A stretch of DNA of 36,660 bases. Origin: an uncultured Bacteroidales bacterium (GTDB lineage: Bacteria; Bacteroidota; Bacteroidia; Bacteroidales; Paludibacteraceae). Positions 22,068 to 30,450 of the stretch are shown here, piece by piece. The position numbers were made by a program, and so were the translations under genes. Every line of letters begins with the position of its first letter. Position 1 is the first letter of the stretch. The notes under the pieces are model-generated. The model did not search any database. It saw only the letters and a program-made list of their open reading frames with translations, and was not told the origin of the DNA. The DNA is taken from the NCBI GenBank assembly GCA_902800215.1, contig CADCDS010000017.1, forward strand, positions 1 through 36,660. Reading direction: 5' to 3'.

Positions 22068-23345
22068 ATGATATATCATTTTTTTGATCATTTCAACGAC
22101 CTGTTAGGTGCCCGTCTATTCACCTACATCTCCTTCCGAGCCATCATCGCCGGTGTCATCGCTTTGTGCGTAAGCATCTGGTTCGGCAATTGGTTCATCA
22201 ACTTCATGAAACGCCGGAACATCACCGAGACCCAACGCGATGCCAAGATCGATCCGTTCAATGTAGGTAAAGTGGGTGTTCCGACGATGGGTGGACTTAT
22301 CGTCATTGCAGCCATCCTCATCCCGAGTCTGCTGCTGGGCAAACTGAACAACGTCTATATGTTGCTCATGATCATCACCACCCTCATGATGGGCGCGCTG
22401 GGTTTTGCCGATGACTATATCAAGACTTTCAAAAAACGCAAAGACGGTTTGAACGGATGGGTGAAAATCGGCGGTCAGGTAGCATTAGGCCTTATCGTCG
22501 GATTAACCCTGCGTTTCTGCCCTGCTGTCACCATGCACGAACATGTGACCACCACGATGGAGAACAACATCGTCGTAGTGGATCAGTCCACGCAGGAACC
22601 CGTCAAATCAACCCAAACCACCATTCCGTTTGTCAAACATCATAACTTCAACTATGCAGACCTCTTCTCCTGGACGGGAGAAAACAACAAATACCGTTTC
22701 GGCTGGATCTTCTTCGTGATCCTCACCATCATCGTGGTGGCTGCTGTCAGCAACGGCGCCAACCTCAACGACGGCATGGATGGTATGTGTGCCGGAAACT
22801 CAGCGATCATCGGTATCGCCTTGCTCATCTTGGCCTACACAAGCGGTAGTTTTGTGTGGGCGGAGTATTTTGATGTCATGTACATACCCGGTTCCGAAGA
22901 ACTGGTAGTCTTCCTCGCTTCCTTCGTCGGTGCACTGGTCGGTTACCTCTGGTTCAACGGTTTCCCGGCACAGGTCTTCCTGGGGGACACCGGTAGTCTC
23001 ACCATCGGTGGTATCATCGGTGTTTGCGCCATGATGATCCATAAAGAACTGCTCATCCCCATCCTCTGCGGTGTGTTCCTCATGGAAAGCGTTTCCGTCA
23101 TCTTACAGACCCAGGTGTACAAGTTCGCCAAGAAAAGAGGGCAACATATTCGCGTATGGAAACGGGCGCCGTTACATGACCATTTCCGCACATCCGTTGA
23201 TCAGGTGCTTAAGAACGACCCGACCTGCCGCATCCTCTTCAAAGGCAGTCCGAACCTGCATCATGAGACCAAGATCGTGCTCCGTTTCTGCATTGTCACC
23301 CTCATCCTCGCAGCCTTTACAATATTGACATTGAAAATAAGATAA
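22068..23345 (+). CDS. mraY: Phospho-N-acetylmuramoyl-pentapeptide-transferase
   Basis: 425 residues, polytopic membrane protein. The MraY motifs are visible: PTMGGL near residue 70, GFADDYIK near residues 111-118 (metal-binding aspartates), NLNDGMDGMCAG near residues 232-243 and PLHDHF near residue 368. It links UDP-MurNAc-pentapeptide to undecaprenyl phosphate, giving lipid I. An extra loop of about 60 residues (TMHEHVTTTMENN to YADLFSWTGENN) is as in other Bacteroidota MraY proteins. Confidence 0.96.
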   Translation: MIYHFFDHFNDLLGARLFTYISFRAIIAGVIALCVSIWFGNWFINFMKRRNITETQRDAKIDPFNVGKVGVPTMGGLIVIAAILIPSLLLGKLNNVYMLLMIITTLMMGALGFADDYIKTFKKRKDGLNGWVKIGGQVALGLIVGLTLRFCPAVTMHEHVTTTMENNIVVVDQSTQEPVKSTQTTIPFVKHHNFNYADLFSWTGENNKYRFGWIFFVILTIIVVAAVSNGANLNDGMDGMCAGNSAIIGIALLILAYTSGSFVWAEYFDVMYIPGSEELVVFLASFVGALVGYLWFNGFPAQVFLGDTGSLTIGGIIGVCAMMIHKELLIPILCGVFLMESVSVILQTQVYKFAKKRGQHIRVWKRAPLHDHFRTSVDQVLKNDPTCRILFKGSPNLHHETKIVLRFCIVTLILAAFTILTLKIR

Positions 23346-23378
23346 TTCGTAATTCGTAATTTTTAATTTTTAATTATG
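23344..23378 (+). repeat. Heptamer array AATTYKT between mraY and murD
   Basis: AATTCGT, AATTCGT, AATTTTT, AATTTTT, AATTATG: the array begins in the mraY stop codon and its last unit contains the murD start codon, so it fills the entire junction. Confidence 0.85.
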
Positions 23379-24686
23379 AAACGCATTGTTGTTTTAGGTG
23401 CAGGCGAGTCCGGTAGCGGTGCCGCTATCCTCGCCAAAGAGAAAGGATTCGATGTCTTCGTTTCCGACTGCGGTACGATATCCGAACCCTACCGTGCCCT
23501 TTTGGACCAGAACGGTGTCCGTTGGGAAGACGGTCAGCATACCGAAGACCTCATCCTCAATGCCGACGAGATCGTCAAATCACCCGGCATCCCCTTGACC
23601 GCACCGCTCATCCAAAAGTTACAAGCACAAGGAACTCCCATCATCTCGGAGATCGAGTTCGCTTCCCGATACACCAAGGCCAAGATGATCTGCATCACCG
23701 GTTCAAACGGTAAGACAACCACCACTTCCCTCATCTATTATATCCTGCGTCAGGCAGGTCTCAATGTGGGTCTGGCGGGAAACATCGGTAACTCCCTGGC
23801 TCTCCAGGTAGCACACGAAGATCATGACTACTATGTCATCGAACTCAGTTCTTTCCAACTCGATAACATGTACGATTTCAAAGCGGACATCGCCATCTTG
23901 CTGAACATCACACCCGATCACCTCGACCGGTATGATTATAAGTTTCAGAACTATATCGATGCCAAGTTCCGCATCACGCGTAACCAGACCAAAGAGGACT
24001 CGTTCATCTATTGGGCGGAAGATCCCGTCATCGATCGGGAGATGAAGAAAATCCAATTAGGTGCAACGCTTTATCCCTATGGTTTCTCCCAGCCTAACCC
24101 GCTGCCTGTGTCCGAAGAAGAACTGGCACTCAAAGGTCGGCATAATGTCCTCAACTCCATGGCCGCCACCATTGCAGCTAATGTATTGAACATCAAGAAA
24201 GACATCATCCGGGAAAGTCTGATGACCTTCCAAGGTGTCGAACATCGTCTTCAGTATGTAGCAACGGTCAAAGGCGTACGTTATATCAACGACTCCAAGG
24301 CCACTAACGTCAATTCCTGCTGGTACGCTCTGGAGTCCATGACCACCCCCACCGTCCTCATCTTAGGCGGAAAAGACAAAGGTAATGACTACTCCGAGAT
24401 TGATGATCTCGTGCGTGAGAAATGTCACACGCTCATCTTCATGGGACTGCACAACGAGAAACTACACGAACATTTCGATCCCTTTACCCGTAACCCGTCA
24501 CCCGTAACCGGTAACCCTTTGCAAATCATCGACACGGACAACCTCCACGATGCAGTGCAAGGAGCCTACCAAGCAGCGCAAGACGGAGATACCGTGCTTC
24601 TCTCTCCCTGCTGCGCATCCTTCGACCTGTTTAAGTCCTACGAAGATCGCGGTGAACAATTCATGGCCGCTGTAAGAGCCTTATGA
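23376..24686 (+). CDS. murD: UDP-MurNAc-L-alanine:D-glutamate ligase
   Basis: 436 residues. The N-terminal Rossmann-like motif is VVLGAGESGSGAA, and the ATP site is ITGSNGKTTTTSLIYY near residues 107-122. LSSFQLDNM and NITPDHLDRYDY, ligase-family motifs, and NDSKATNVNS are present. It adds D-glutamate to UDP-MurNAc-L-Ala. Residues about 370-380 (TRNPSPVTGNP) are encoded by a heptamer array in a surface loop of domain 3. It overlaps ftsW by 4 bases (ATGA). Confidence 0.95.
   Translation: MKRIVVLGAGESGSGAAILAKEKGFDVFVSDCGTISEPYRALLDQNGVRWEDGQHTEDLILNADEIVKSPGIPLTAPLIQKLQAQGTPIISEIEFASRYTKAKMICITGSNGKTTTTSLIYYILRQAGLNVGLAGNIGNSLALQVAHEDHDYYVIELSSFQLDNMYDFKADIAILLNITPDHLDRYDYKFQNYIDAKFRITRNQTKEDSFIYWAEDPVIDREMKKIQLGATLYPYGFSQPNPLPVSEEELALKGRHNVLNSMAATIAANVLNIKKDIIRESLMTFQGVEHRLQYVATVKGVRYINDSKATNVNSCWYALESMTTPTVLILGGKDKGNDYSEIDDLVREKCHTLIFMGLHNEKLHEHFDPFTRNPSPVTGNPLQIIDTDNLHDAVQGAYQAAQDGDTVLLSPCCASFDLFKSYEDRGEQFMAAVRAL
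24487..24514 (+). repeat. In-frame heptamer array CCCGTAA in murD
   Basis: CCCGTAA, CCCGTCA, CCCGTAA, CCGGTAA in a row. It is the reverse complement of the word in mazG and nearly the same as the array at 27969. Confidence 0.9.
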
Positions 24687-25915
24687 AACTGAATTTCAAA
24701 AATACGGATAAGACCTTCTGGGTGCTGTTCATGCTCCTCATCGGAGTAGCGATCATCGCCTTGTTCTCGGCATCCTCCACCCTGGTCTATTCGAACCATT
24801 CGGTGCTGGGACCGATCGGTCAGCAGATGATCTATATCTTCTTAGGCATCGCCGCCGCGTATGGTATCCAGTTCGTACCCACTTACTGGGTGCGGTTCTT
24901 CGGGTATATCCTCTTGGGCATCAGTGCCCTACTCGTCTATACGACGCTCATACCGGGAAACCCCTTGGTGGTCACCATCAACGGTGCCGCACGATGGATC
25001 CGCATCGCCGGCATCACGTTCCAGCCTTCCGAACTGGCCAAACTGTCCCTCATCATCGTGGTGGCGGATCAGTTGGCGCGCATACGCAGTGAAGCGGATA
25101 AGCGGAAGTATTTCTACCGCACGCTGGGCATCACCGCCGCCGTGACGCTGCCCATTATGCTTTCCAACCTCTCCACCGCCATCCTCATCGCCATGATCGT
25201 CTTCTTTCTCTGGATCCTGGCACGTATCCCGTGGAAATATACGATGTCCGTGGCAGGCATCGCCATCCTCGCCCTGGTCTTGGGATATATCATCGTGGAG
25301 TTTGCGTTTGTGCGGCAGGGAAGAGAACTGGGTGGACCGTTCAAACGGGCTACCACCTGGGTCAGCCGTGTCGATGGAAACGGTGGTTCGGAAGCCACAT
25401 CCAAGTATCAGTTGACCGATAAGAACTATCAGGAATACTATGCCTCCATCGCCATCGCTCGTGGAGGAAAATCGCCGGTCGGTGTACTACCGGGAAACAG
25501 TAAGGAACGGGATTACCTGCCGCTGGCTTTCGCCGATTATATCTTCGCCATCATCGTCGAAGAATCCGGTGTCATCGGTGCAGGATTCCTCATCTTCCTC
25601 TACCTGGCTATCCTCTTCCGTGCCTGCTATGTCTCCAGCCGTTATACCGACATGCCGGCTATGATGATGACCATGGGTCTGGCGCTCATGCTTACCTGCC
25701 AGGCGCTGATATCCATGCTTGTTGCGGTCGGTCTCGGACCCGTTACCGGACAACCGCTACCGCTCATCTCCCGGGGTGGAACATCCGTGCTCATCACCTC
25801 GTTCTACTTCGGTATCATGATGGCGGTCAGCAAAGAACAACTCGAACTCTCCAGACGTGTCAACGAGACCAAGAAAGAGAGTATCGACGAAGTACCCGAA
25901 ATAACCGTTGAATAA
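24683..25915 (+). CDS. ftsW: Septal peptidoglycan polymerase FtsW
   Basis: 410 residues with about ten transmembrane helices, a SEDS-family glycosyltransferase. Recognisable motifs are GAARWIRIAGITFQPSELAK (about residues 100-119), SNLSTA, and the C-terminal PLPLISRGGTSVL near residues 355-367. It polymerises lipid II at the septum with FtsI. The start overlaps murD, and murG follows 1 bp after its stop. Confidence 0.94.
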   Translation: MKLNFKNTDKTFWVLFMLLIGVAIIALFSASSTLVYSNHSVLGPIGQQMIYIFLGIAAAYGIQFVPTYWVRFFGYILLGISALLVYTTLIPGNPLVVTINGAARWIRIAGITFQPSELAKLSLIIVVADQLARIRSEADKRKYFYRTLGITAAVTLPIMLSNLSTAILIAMIVFFLWILARIPWKYTMSVAGIAILALVLGYIIVEFAFVRQGRELGGPFKRATTWVSRVDGNGGSEATSKYQLTDKNYQEYYASIAIARGGKSPVGVLPGNSKERDYLPLAFADYIFAIIVEESGVIGAGFLIFLYLAILFRACYVSSRYTDMPAMMMTMGLALMLTCQALISMLVAVGLGPVTGQPLPLISRGGTSVLITSFYFGIMMAVSKEQLELSRRVNETKKESIDEVPEITVE

Positions 25916-25916
25916 T

Positions 25917-27023
25917 ATGAAATATTTAATCTCCGGAGGGGGAACCGGTGGACATATATTCCCCGCTGTCAGCATTGCCAATGCATTGAAAGAGTTGGAC
26001 CCGCAAGCCGAGATCCTCTTCGTAGGAGCGCTGGGTCGTATGGAGATGGAGCGTGTTCCGCAAGCCGGTTATAACATCGTCGGTTTACCCGTTCGCGGTT
26101 TTAACCGTGCCCAACCCTGGAAGAACGTCTCCGTACTCATGGACCTCTTCAAGTCCCTCAAACAAGTCAAACGCATCATCCGTGATTTCCGGCCTGACGT
26201 AGGTGTCGGTGTTGGCGGTTACGCCTCCGGTGCAGCGATGTGGCAGGCGTCCAAAATGGGCATTCCTATCCTGCTGCAGGAACAAAACGGTTTCGCCGGA
26301 GTCACCAATAAAATCCTCAAAGACAAGGCCGCTAAGATCTGCGTCGCCTACGAAGGTATGGAGCGATTCTTCCCTGCCGATAAGATCATCCTTACCGGTA
26401 ACCCCGTTCGTCAGAACCTGCTAAACGGTGTCAAACAACCTCAAACAACATCAAACAACGTCAAACATCTCTTGATCATCGGCGGTTCTCTCGGTGCTCG
26501 CACCATCAACGAAGCCATCCTTGCTGGTCTGCCCGAGTTGCAGAAAGCCGGCATCCACGTCGTCTGGCAAACAGGCAAATACTACTACGAAAATATCAAA
26601 TCTTCAATCTCCAATCTCCAATCTCCAATTTCCAATCTCCAATCTCCAATTGAGGAATGGTTGGAAGTCCAACCTTTCCTCTCTGACATGCCCGACCGTT
26701 ACGCCAATGCCGACCTCGTCATCAGCCGTGCCGGTGCCTCGTCGATCAGCGAACTCTGTCTGCTCGGCAAACCCGCTATCCTCGTGCCCTCTCCCAACGT
26801 AGCCGAAGATCATCAGACCCATAACGCCATGGCACTCGTTCGCAAAGATGCCGCCGTACTCGTCAAAGACAGCGAAGCAGCTGACAAACTCGTTTCCACG
26901 GCTTTGGAACTCATCAAGGACGATGCCAAACTGCAATCCCTGCATACGAACATCCTTACACTCGCACAAACGGATTCCGCACGCCGCATCGCAGAAGAAG
27001 TTATCAAACTGGCACACAAATAA
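25917..27023 (+). CDS. murG: UDP-GlcNAc:lipid I N-acetylglucosaminyltransferase
   Basis: 368 residues from the ATG at 25917; a TTG nine bases upstream inside ftsW is possible but gives three extra residues the family lacks. N-terminal GGGTGGHIFPA (about residues 7-17), GVGGYASGAAM and QEQNGFAGVTNK are MurG motifs, as are GGSLGART and SRAGASSISEL in the C-terminal half. It adds GlcNAc to lipid I at the inner membrane. Two arrays give in-frame inserts, KQPQTTSNNVK (about residues 172-182) and SSISNLQSPISNLQSPI (about residues 229-246), the latter in the linker region between strands of the C-terminal domain. Confidence 0.95.
   Translation: MKYLISGGGTGGHIFPAVSIANALKELDPQAEILFVGALGRMEMERVPQAGYNIVGLPVRGFNRAQPWKNVSVLMDLFKSLKQVKRIIRDFRPDVGVGVGGYASGAAMWQASKMGIPILLQEQNGFAGVTNKILKDKAAKICVAYEGMERFFPADKIILTGNPVRQNLLNGVKQPQTTSNNVKHLLIIGGSLGARTINEAILAGLPELQKAGIHVVWQTGKYYYENIKSSISNLQSPISNLQSPIEEWLEVQPFLSDMPDRYANADLVISRAGASSISELCLLGKPAILVPSPNVAEDHQTHNAMALVRKDAAVLVKDSEAADKLVSTALELIKDDAKLQSLHTNILTLAQTDSARRIAEEVIKLAHK
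26431..26467 (+). repeat. In-frame 10-bp array TCAAACAACN in murG
   Basis: Three decamers (TCAAACAACC, TCAAACAACA, TCAAACAACG) and a partial fourth. Nearly the same decamer forms the array at 36484, about 10 kb away in non-coding DNA. Confidence 0.88.
26605..26651 (+). repeat. In-frame heptamer array CAATYTC in murG
   Basis: Six heptamers, all CAATCTC except one CAATTTC, and a partial seventh. It encodes repeated SNLQSPI. Each set of three units (21 bp) adds seven residues without changing frame. Confidence 0.92.
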
Positions 27024-27035
27024 AACCCATCAGCC

Positions 27036-28079
27036 ATGAAGAGATCCCTTGTCTTAACCCTTTGCGGATTACTGCTATCCGCCGTCACGTGGGCGGCATC
27101 CGGCATCAACTACAACGGCACCAACCTCGCATTGGACAATGCGTTTACGCGCACCCAATGCGGCACGACGAATAAAGATGAACTTAAAGAGATAAGCGGT
27201 TTGGCTTGTTCACGTACCACCCCCGGTTACCTCTGGGCACACGGCGACGAGAACACAGGAAACAACAAGAAGATCGTGGCACTCACGCCTTCCGGCTCCA
27301 TAACCATGACGGTGAAGATCAGCAATGACCCGGGACGGGATGACTGGGAAGATATCGCCACCGGTATCTATAACAGCACCAACTACCTCTTCATCGGCGC
27401 CTTTGGCGATAACGACCTCGCGTTCAACGACGAATACTATATCTATTATCTCCCCGAACCTGCCATCACCGGCGGCACCCAGACACTCGCCGTCAACTAT
27501 ATCCGTTTCGGCTATCCCGACAACCAAGCGCATAACACCGAGACACTCATGTACGATAACATCGAACAGATGCTCTACATCGTGGATAAAGTCAAAGACG
27601 GAGTCTGTACCCTGTATCAACTGCCGTTCCGAACCGATTACGGCACCGGCGTGCAACGGTTAACCAAAGTGTGTGAGTTAGGAAACGGCAGTAAGTTCAA
27701 TTTCCTCACCGCCGGTGACATCACACCCGACGGACACTGGATGGCTATCAAAAGCAAAAAATACGTCTTACTGTGGGAACGACAAGGTTCCGAAAGCCTT
27801 TCCGTCACCGCTACCCGCCAACCTGTGCAGATCGCCGCCTATGAGGAAGAAGAACAAGGCGAATCGCTCGCCTGGTACGACGCTTCCCTTTTCTATACCA
27901 CCAGCGACAGCAAAAAGAACACCCCCATCTATCAGTACCAGCGTCCCATCGACACGTCCGCTCTCGATCCCGTAACCGCTAACCCCTCACCCGTAACCCA
28001 TCAGGTCATCCGTGATGGCCAAATCCTCATCCTCCGTGATAGCAAGACCTACACCGTGATGGGCATGGAATTGAAATAA
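27036..28079 (+). CDS. Secreted beta-propeller-like protein with shared C-terminal tail
   Basis: 347 residues. Residues 1-20 are a signal peptide (ending TWAA). The sequence ELKEISGLACSRTTPGYLWA, then DDWEDIATGIYNSTNYLFIG, resembles secreted Bacteroidota proteins with a beta-propeller of the SdiA-regulated kind (motifs ISGL, DWED, GAFGDND); function unknown. Residues about 312-320 (PVTANPSPVT) are encoded by a heptamer array, followed by the tail VIRDGQILILRDSKTYTVMG, which also ends the two later secreted proteins. It begins 12 bp after murG, in the place usually held by murC, so it may be expressed with the dcw cluster. Confidence 0.75.
   Translation: MKRSLVLTLCGLLLSAVTWAASGINYNGTNLALDNAFTRTQCGTTNKDELKEISGLACSRTTPGYLWAHGDENTGNNKKIVALTPSGSITMTVKISNDPGRDDWEDIATGIYNSTNYLFIGAFGDNDLAFNDEYYIYYLPEPAITGGTQTLAVNYIRFGYPDNQAHNTETLMYDNIEQMLYIVDKVKDGVCTLYQLPFRTDYGTGVQRLTKVCELGNGSKFNFLTAGDITPDGHWMAIKSKKYVLLWERQGSESLSVTATRQPVQIAAYEEEEQGESLAWYDASLFYTTSDSKKNTPIYQYQRPIDTSALDPVTANPSPVTHQVIRDGQILILRDSKTYTVMGMELK
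27969..27996 (+). repeat. In-frame heptamer array CCCGTAA before the C-terminal tail
   Basis: CCCGTAA, CCGCTAA, CCCCTCA, CCCGTAA. It gives PVTANPSPVT, nearly the same peptide as in murD, and lies between the propeller-like domain and the sorting-type tail. Confidence 0.9.
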
Positions 28080-28083
28080 TTTG

Positions 28084-28114
28084 CCGTACAGGCACGATCT
28101 GCTTCGCTGTATGG
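28084..28114. other. Hairpin after the secreted protein gene
   Basis: CCGTACAG at 28084-28091 pairs with CTGTATGG at 28107-28114 (one wobble). There is no T-tract after it on either strand, so it is not a standard intrinsic terminator. Confidence 0.4.
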
Positions 28115-28145
28115 TTGACCCAAAAAAGAAAAAAAACAAAAAATA

Positions 28146-28179
28146 TTTGCATATATCGAAAAAAATGTGTATCTTTGCA
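28146..28179 (+). promoter_or_regulatory. Bacteroidota-type promoter for the secreted-protein operon
   Basis: TTTGCATATATC at 28146-28157 and TATCTTTGCA at 28170-28179, 24 bp start to start. The leader to the ATG at 28384 is about 200 nt, the longest protein-gene leader in the window. Confidence 0.82.
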
Positions 28180-28383
28180 GCCGATTTTGATTAGTGCAGA
28201 AGGATGAATAATCAAATGTTTAATTTTACCCCCCCCCATTACGAATATGTCGTAAATGGTAACATAAAGGGTAGCAACAACGTCATAGGCGGTGCATGGC
28301 TTTCGTAGCTATGCGTCGTCTTTTCTGTATATAGCAACAAATCAAATTAACAATATTGTTTAACGAACTAAAAATCTAATCGT
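28180..28383 (+). promoter_or_regulatory. Long leader with C9 tract and terminator-like hairpin
   Basis: The leader holds nine C in a row at 28229-28237 and a 14-bp stem (four wobbles) pairing 28288-28301 with 28307-28320 over a TTCGT loop, followed by TTTTCT. This could end a short RNA of about 140 nt or attenuate the operon. I do not recognise a known riboswitch. No coding frame is seen. Confidence 0.5.
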
Positions 28384-30276
28384 ATGAAACACAAATTTCT
28401 ACTTCTCGCGGCTTTTTTATGTTGCTCATTAGGTGCGTGGGCTGGTTGTGACATCTCAAACACCTATTTTTATTTTGATAACACCCGTTCTAATTGGGAA
28501 GTCACTTCTACGAAAAGTATCTATGTCTATATCCATAAGGATAGTAGTTCTGGAAAGGCATACAAGATGACTCGGATTCCTAATACCAATCTATATTACT
28601 ATTATAGAGGTAGTACTGCGTGGAGCGGCGCAACAAAAGTAGCCTTTTTGTATGTAGAGAGTACAGCAGATGATATATCGTCAGGCTCTCGCTCCGTTAG
28701 TGGAAAAATCCAATATACGGCATATCAGACCTTAGATAAATCATTGGATGGATATTACATCCTTGGTCGTATTGAGGAAGGAGCCTCGGGAGATGACGCT
28801 GCGCTGCACTGGGATAGAAAAGATTCATGGAGCTCTAAAGGTACTGATTCTTTCTTGGCGGGTATTCTACATCGTGAGCAGACTGTCCATGTGCGTCTTT
28901 CTACGAATGGTAGCACCTATTCCGGGCAAAGCGATTGGGGAAATAATGTGCTATGTAATATCGCAGCGGATTATTGGCAGATGAATAGTGATACAAAAAC
29001 ATCTACCACATCTGTACACAAGGATATGACCCATTCCAATCAGACAGCTACCGGTGTGCGTTCTTCCGTACAAACGTTTGTGGCTTCTGCGGTAGATGGC
29101 TACAAGATTACGGGTTGGGGGTTGACTAATGAAGGACCGAGTTCTTCTTCTGCTACTTATGAATATACTGTCACCGCCACTGCTACACCTATTTATGCCT
29201 ATGTGGAGCAAGGACGGGCTATTACAACAGTTTGCGCAGATGCCAAAGGATCCATTACGGCAGGCGCCGCAATTACCTATTTCGCAGGTGACGCCCCGAC
29301 GATTACCGCTACTCCTGCTCAATCGTATTACGAATTCGATCATTGGGATGTTCCTTCGGGTATTACGGTATCAAATGACCATGCTGCTTCTACCACCATT
29401 ACCGCTGCAGCAAACGGCGGTACGATTACTGCTTATTTTCATGAAGTACCTCGTTCGATAAATGTAGCATCTGAAGACAATGCCAAGGGTACGGTGACAC
29501 CGACAAGTGAAATTTCTTATACTGTGGGGGCTACACCAACCATAGAAGCAACAGTAGTGGATGACCACTATGCGTTTGATTATTGGGATGTTCCATCGGG
29601 TATTTCGGTATCAAATGACCATGCTGCTTCTACCACCATTACTGCTGCCGATAACAATGGTACAATTACTGCGCATTTTAAGAAAGTTGGTGTCGATTTG
29701 ACGATTACAGCGGCTGGTTATGCATCTCACTACGGTGCAGACAACCTTGTTATTCCTGACGGTATCACCGCGCAATATGTGACCGATTGGAACAATACGA
29801 TTCTATCGTGGGAGAGTCTAGCATCGATTATCCCTGCTGAGACAGGTGTTATCCTCTCCGGTGCGCCTGGTACGTATCGCGCAGCAATTACCTCGGAAAC
29901 CGAATCAGCTGAAGGTAACATGCTTAAAGGTTCGTTGACCGACGAAGTGATCAACAACGCGTGCGTACATTATATATTATCTGCCGAATCTGACGGTAGT
30001 CGTGTGGGATTCTACTGGCCGAACGAAGCCACAGTTGACGACAATACCGGTGTCGGACAGTTCACCAACAAAGCTAAGAAAGCCTATCTGGAACTGCCCG
30101 CAAGCGGCGCGAGCCTGGCTCCTCGCCGTTATGTCTTCGGCGCCAATCAGATGCCGACGGATATCGAAAATGTTCAGCCCTCAGCGAACAGTAGTCAGAA
30201 GTTCCTCCGCGACGGACAACTCTTCATTCGACGAGGCGAACATACATATAACGCACAAGGTAAGATCGTAAAATAA
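28384..30276 (+). CDS. Secreted protein with two InlB-B-type repeats and sorting-type tail
   Basis: 630 residues. Residues 1-20 are a signal peptide (ending GAWA). The N-terminal stretch YFYFDNTRSNWEVTSTKSIY resembles a starch-binding-module-26-like start and matches the N-terminus of the gene at 30451. Two repeats of about 80 residues (roughly 280-437) fit the divergent InlB B-repeat pattern (GSITAGAAITYFAGDAPTIT, then YEFDHWDVPSG, ending ITAYF). The C-terminal part ends with FLRDGQLFIRRGEHTYNAQG, the tail shared with the genes at 27036 and 30451. Base composition is more AT-rich than in the dcw genes. Likely secreted or surface-attached; substrate unknown. Confidence 0.75.
   Translation: MKHKFLLLAAFLCCSLGAWAGCDISNTYFYFDNTRSNWEVTSTKSIYVYIHKDSSSGKAYKMTRIPNTNLYYYYRGSTAWSGATKVAFLYVESTADDISSGSRSVSGKIQYTAYQTLDKSLDGYYILGRIEEGASGDDAALHWDRKDSWSSKGTDSFLAGILHREQTVHVRLSTNGSTYSGQSDWGNNVLCNIAADYWQMNSDTKTSTTSVHKDMTHSNQTATGVRSSVQTFVASAVDGYKITGWGLTNEGPSSSSATYEYTVTATATPIYAYVEQGRAITTVCADAKGSITAGAAITYFAGDAPTITATPAQSYYEFDHWDVPSGITVSNDHAASTTITAAANGGTITAYFHEVPRSINVASEDNAKGTVTPTSEISYTVGATPTIEATVVDDHYAFDYWDVPSGISVSNDHAASTTITAADNNGTITAHFKKVGVDLTITAAGYASHYGADNLVIPDGITAQYVTDWNNTILSWESLASIIPAETGVILSGAPGTYRAAITSETESAEGNMLKGSLTDEVINNACVHYILSAESDGSRVGFYWPNEATVDDNTGVGQFTNKAKKAYLELPASGASLAPRRYVFGANQMPTDIENVQPSANSSQKFLRDGQLFIRRGEHTYNAQGKIVK
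29341..29648 (+). repeat. 240-bp-spaced near-identical DNA repeat within the gene
   Basis: Bases 29341-29408 and 29581-29648 match at all but about five positions, at exactly 240 bp offset (80 codons). They encode the core of the two B-repeats (WDVPSGI, SNDHAASTTITAA). Such high DNA identity suggests recent duplication or conversion. Confidence 0.85.
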
Positions 30277-30285
30277 TTTAATAGT

Positions 30286-30432
30286 ATGAAAAAGCAATAT
30301 TTCATTCCGCAAACGGAACAAACCGAGTTAGGTGATTCCATCTATCTCTGTCAAACAACTTCTACGAACCAAGAGAAAGCACCCGGGCAACAATTGGCAC
30401 CGAAACGGGAAGAAGTTCAAAAAGTTTACTAA
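30286..30432 (+). CDS. 48-residue small protein of unknown function
   Basis: ATG at 30286 to TAA at 30430-30432. The peptide starts MKKQYFIPQTEQTELGDSIY and ends KREEVQKVY; it has one cysteine and no signal peptide or membrane helix. It lies 9 bp after one secreted-protein gene and 18 bp before the next, in the same orientation, so it would be on the same transcript. Small ORFs starting MKK-Y-x-x-P and lying beside secreted-protein genes are often seen in Bacteroidales, but I know no function. Confidence 0.6.
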   Translation: MKKQYFIPQTEQTELGDSIYLCQTTSTNQEKAPGQQLAPKREEVQKVY

Positions 30433-30450
30433 TCCATAATTTAATACATT

